Shown in pieces: positions 61,841 through 64,000 of a DNA stretch of 64,000 nt. Source of the stretch: Pseudolabrys sp. Its GTDB lineage: Bacteria > Pseudomonadota > Alphaproteobacteria > Rhizobiales > Xanthobacteraceae. Made by a program: the position numbers and the translations under genes. The stretch is taken from positions 62,001-126,000 of the forward strand of contig JARYIJ010000001.1 in the NCBI GenBank assembly GCA_029980465.1, in the 5' to 3' direction. Each line of letters starts with the position of its first letter. Positions within the stretch are counted from its first letter, which is position 1. The notes beneath the pieces are model-generated. The model worked only from the letters and a program-made list of their open reading frames with translations, was not told the DNA's origin and made no database searches.

Positions 61841-62674
61841 CTACTGCTGCTTCTTCTTGCGGTCGTGGCGGCTCGCAATGATGAAGCGTTTGGTGCGCTT
61901 GTTATTGCGAGTCTTCATGCCCTTGGTCGGCTGGCCCCACGGCGTGGTCCAGTGCTTGCCGCCCTTGGTGCGGCCGCCGTGCGGGTGGTCGACCGGGTTC
62001 ATAACGATGCCGCGGTTATGCGGCATGCGGCCCCGCCAACGCTGACGGCCGGCCTTGCCGATCGTCACGTTCATGTTGTCGGGGTTCGACACCGCGCCAA
62101 TCGTCGCCATGCAGCGGCCGTTGACCAGGCGCTGTTCCGACGAGTTCAGGCGCAGGATGACGTAGTCGCCGTCGCGGCCGACGATCTGGACGTAGCTGCC
62201 GGCCGAGCGCGCGATCTGGCCGCCCTTTCCGATCTTGAGCTCGACGTTGTGGACGATGGTGCCGACCGGAATGTTGGCGAGCGGCATCGCGTTGCCCGGC
62301 TTTACGTCGGCATGCTCCGACGAAATCACGGTGTCGCCGACGCCCAGGCGCTGCGGCGCCAGGATGTAGGCGAGTTCGCCGTCGGCGTACTTGATGAGCG
62401 CGATGAAGCCCGTACGGTTCGGATCGTACTCGAGACGCTCGACAGTCGCCGGCACGTCCTGCTTGGTGCGGCGGAAGTCGATGACGCGATAGGCGCGCTT
62501 GTGACCACCGCCGCGGAACCGCGACGTGATGCGGCCGGTGTTGTTGCGACCCCCAGTCGAGCTCTTGCCTTCGGTCAGCGTCTTGACCGGCGCGCCCTTA
62601 TAGAGCGCGGAGCGATCGATCGAGATCAGATGGCGCTGGCTCGGCGTCGTCGGGTTGTAGGTTTTGAGTGCCAT
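61841..62674 (-). CDS. rplB: 50S ribosomal protein L2
   Basis: The 277-residue L2 has the peptidyl-transferase-region motif [20 protein letters not shown] and [20 protein letters not shown]. Normal length. Confidence 0.98.
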   Translation of the reverse strand: MALKTYNPTTPSQRHLISIDRSALYKGAPVKTLTEGKSSTGGRNNTGRITSRFRGGGHKRAYRVIDFRRTKQDVPATVERLEYDPNRTGFIALIKYADGELAYILAPQRLGVGDTVISSEHADVKPGNAMPLANIPVGTIVHNVELKIGKGGQIARSAGSYVQIVGRDGDYVILRLNSSEQRLVNGRCMATIGAVSNPDNMNVTIGKAGRQRWRGRMPHNRGIVMNPVDHPHGGRTKGGKHWTTPWGQPTKGMKTRNNKRTKRFIIASRHDRKKKQQ

Positions 62675-62684
62675 TCCCCGCTCC

Positions 62685-62984
62685 TTACAGACCCGTCGTC
62701 ACGTCGATCTTGTGGCCCTCTTCGAGGGTCACGATCGCACGCTTGCTGTCCGAGCGTTGCCCGGGACGGCCCTTGAACATCTTCTTCTTGCCTTCGCGCA
62801 CCAGCGTGTTGACGCTCTTGACCTTGACGTCGAACAGCTTCTCGACCGCGTCCTTGATCTGCGGCTTGGTGGCGGTGGCGGCGACCTTGAAGGTCACCTT
62901 GTTCTGCTCCGACGCGATCGTTGCCTTTTCGGTGATCACCGGGGCGAGAATGACGTCATAGTGGCGCGGATCGCTGGTGCTCAT
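62685..62984 (-). CDS. rplW: 50S ribosomal protein L23
   Basis: The 99-residue L23 has [20 protein letters not shown] and the [20 protein letters not shown] loop. It overlaps rplD by 4 bp. Confidence 0.97.
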   Translation of the reverse strand: MSTSDPRHYDVILAPVITEKATIASEQNKVTFKVAATATKPQIKDAVEKLFDVKVKSVNTLVREGKKKMFKGRPGQRSDSKRAIVTLEEGHKIDVTTGL

Positions 62985-63601
62985 TTGAAACGCGCCTCCA
63001 GCGCATCGAGTGCGGCCTTGGTCAGAACCAGCGTGCGGCGGCGCAGGATGTCGTAGACATTGATGCCCTGCACCGGCAGCACGTCGATATTCGGAATGTT
63101 ACGCGCGGCCGTGGCGAAACCGGCCTCGACCTCGGCGCCGTCAACGATCAACGCGTTGTCGAAACCGAGCTTGCCGAACTGGGCGCGCAACGCCTTGGTC
63201 TTGGCGTCCTTGACGCTCGCCTTGTCGAGCACGATCAACGTGCCGTCCTTGGCCTTCGACGACAGGGCGTGACGCAGCGCCAGCGCGCGAACCTTCTTGG
63301 GCAGGTCGGACGCATGGCTGCGCACGACCGGACCGAACGCCTTGCCGCCGCCGCGGAACTGCGGCGCGCTCTGCGCGCCGTGACGGGCGCCGCCGGTGCC
63401 CTTCTGGCGATACATCTTCTTCGTGGTGCGGTTGATCTCGCCCCGCATCTTGGTCTTGTGCGTGCCGCGCTGACGGCGCGCGAGCTGCCAGTTGATGCAG
63501 CGCTGGATCAGGTCGACGCGCGGCTCGAGGCCGAAGATATCCTTCGACAGCGTCGCCGTGCCCGACTCTTTACCCTCGAGGGTGGTGATCTTCAGTTCCA
63601 T
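62981..63601 (-). CDS. rplD: 50S ribosomal protein L4
   Basis: The 206-residue L4 has the extended loop [20 protein letters not shown] and [20 protein letters not shown]. No S10-leader autoregulation site can be assessed, as the operon start is off the window. Confidence 0.98.
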   Translation of the reverse strand: MELKITTLEGKESGTATLSKDIFGLEPRVDLIQRCINWQLARRQRGTHKTKMRGEINRTTKKMYRQKGTGGARHGAQSAPQFRGGGKAFGPVVRSHASDLPKKVRALALRHALSSKAKDGTLIVLDKASVKDAKTKALRAQFGKLGFDNALIVDGAEVEAGFATAARNIPNIDVLPVQGINVYDILRRRTLVLTKAALDALEARFK

Positions 63602-63603
63602 GA

Positions 63604-64000
63604 TTAGGCCCCCGCCTGCGTTTCGGTGGGCGCGGCCGGTGCCGCAGCCGTGGCCTCTTCCGTCACGCGGAATTTGCCCGGCTTCGGCGCATCCTTCGGC
63701 AACGCCTTCTTGATGGCGTCGCGCACCAGGATCCAGCCGTTCTTCGAGCCCGGCACCGCGCCTTCGACCAGCACCAGGCCGCGCTCGACGTCGGTCTGCA
63801 CGACCTTGAGGTTGAGCGTGGTGACGCGGTCGACGCCGAGGTGGCCCGGCATCTTCTTGCCCTTGAAGGTCTTGCCCGGATCCTGACGGCCGCCGGTGCC
63901 GCCGATCGAGCGGTGCGAGATCGACACGCCGTGCGAGGCGCGAAGACCGCCGAAATTCCAGCGCTTCATGCCGCCGGCGAAGCCCTTACCGATCGAGGTG
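63604..64000 (-). CDS. rplC: 50S ribosomal protein L3, 5' end cut by window edge
   Basis: About 132 C-terminal residues are present: [20 protein letters not shown], then [20 protein letters not shown] and an Ala-rich tail ([19 protein letters not shown]). The frame is open through the right edge, so the first roughly 110 residues are missing. It is the upstream-most gene in the window's ribosomal run. Confidence 0.97.
   Translation of the reverse strand, partial: TSIGKGFAGGMKRWNFGGLRASHGVSISHRSIGGTGGRQDPGKTFKGKKMPGHLGVDRVTTLNLKVVQTDVERGLVLVEGAVPGSKNGWILVRDAIKKALPKDAPKPGKFRVTEEATAAAPAAPTETQAGA

Overview
The window is GC-rich alphaproteobacterial chromosome, most likely Hyphomicrobiales of the Xanthobacteraceae/Bradyrhizobiaceae type (Pseudolabrys-like). 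This rests on an ATP12-family chaperone gene, a short-lid adenylate kinase, an S10-spc-alpha ribosomal operon with Ala/Lys-rich protein tails, and palindromic intergenic repeats of a kind familiar from that group. No marker in the window fixes the genus.

Positions 1-9500 hold housekeeping and accessory genes. A five-gene minus-strand run carries two aldo/keto reductases, queC, a queuosine-precursor-type transporter and an RraA-like gene cut by the window edge. Then come a cupredoxin/FTR1 iron-uptake pair, a small XRE regulator, isovaleryl-CoA dehydrogenase, an EAL phosphodiesterase with a degenerate GGDEF domain, and a secreted polysaccharide deacetylase. Positions 9500-22500 carry a histidine-phosphatase remnant, tRNA-Leu(GAG), a FliN-like protein, lipB, acyP, a GGCT-like gene, pccA, a 1-Cys peroxiredoxin with a clear terminator, several small genes, a thioredoxin/CcdA pair and a membrane chemoreceptor.

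Positions 22500-30300 are rich in repeats. Four copies of a roughly 245-310 bp inverted-repeat element lie in the window; two of them supply the stop codon of the neighbouring gene. A GIY-YIG nuclease gene sits between two identical 29-bp palindromic repeats in opposite orientation, forming a cassette of only 389 bp. This is my best candidate for an under-described system. pccB, dps, the ATP12 gene and a HAD phosphatase share the region.

Positions 30500-36400 encode a 2-oxoacid:acceptor oxidoreductase: a GltD-like flavoprotein fused to a two-cluster ferredoxin domain, a gamma-alpha fused subunit and a beta subunit, with an antisense sulfotransferase-like gene between the last two. Positions 36400-50100 carry an aldo/keto reductase, an ArsR regulator with four SRPBCC paralogues and a likely operator, a pseudouridine synthase whose N-terminal coding region holds a palindromic repeat in frame, nat, rarA, a Deg-type protease, an MDR oxidoreductase, a dihaem cytochrome c, an ABC binding protein plus permease without an ATPase gene, and a secreted ankyrin protein.

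From 50095 to the right edge, the minus strand is one long ribosomal-protein run (rplC to rplQ with secY, adk and rpoA). A strong intrinsic terminator hairpin for that transcript lies inside the start of the downstream ankyrin gene. pccA and pccB lie 12 kb apart and, with ivd, suggest branched-chain amino acid and propionyl-CoA catabolism.
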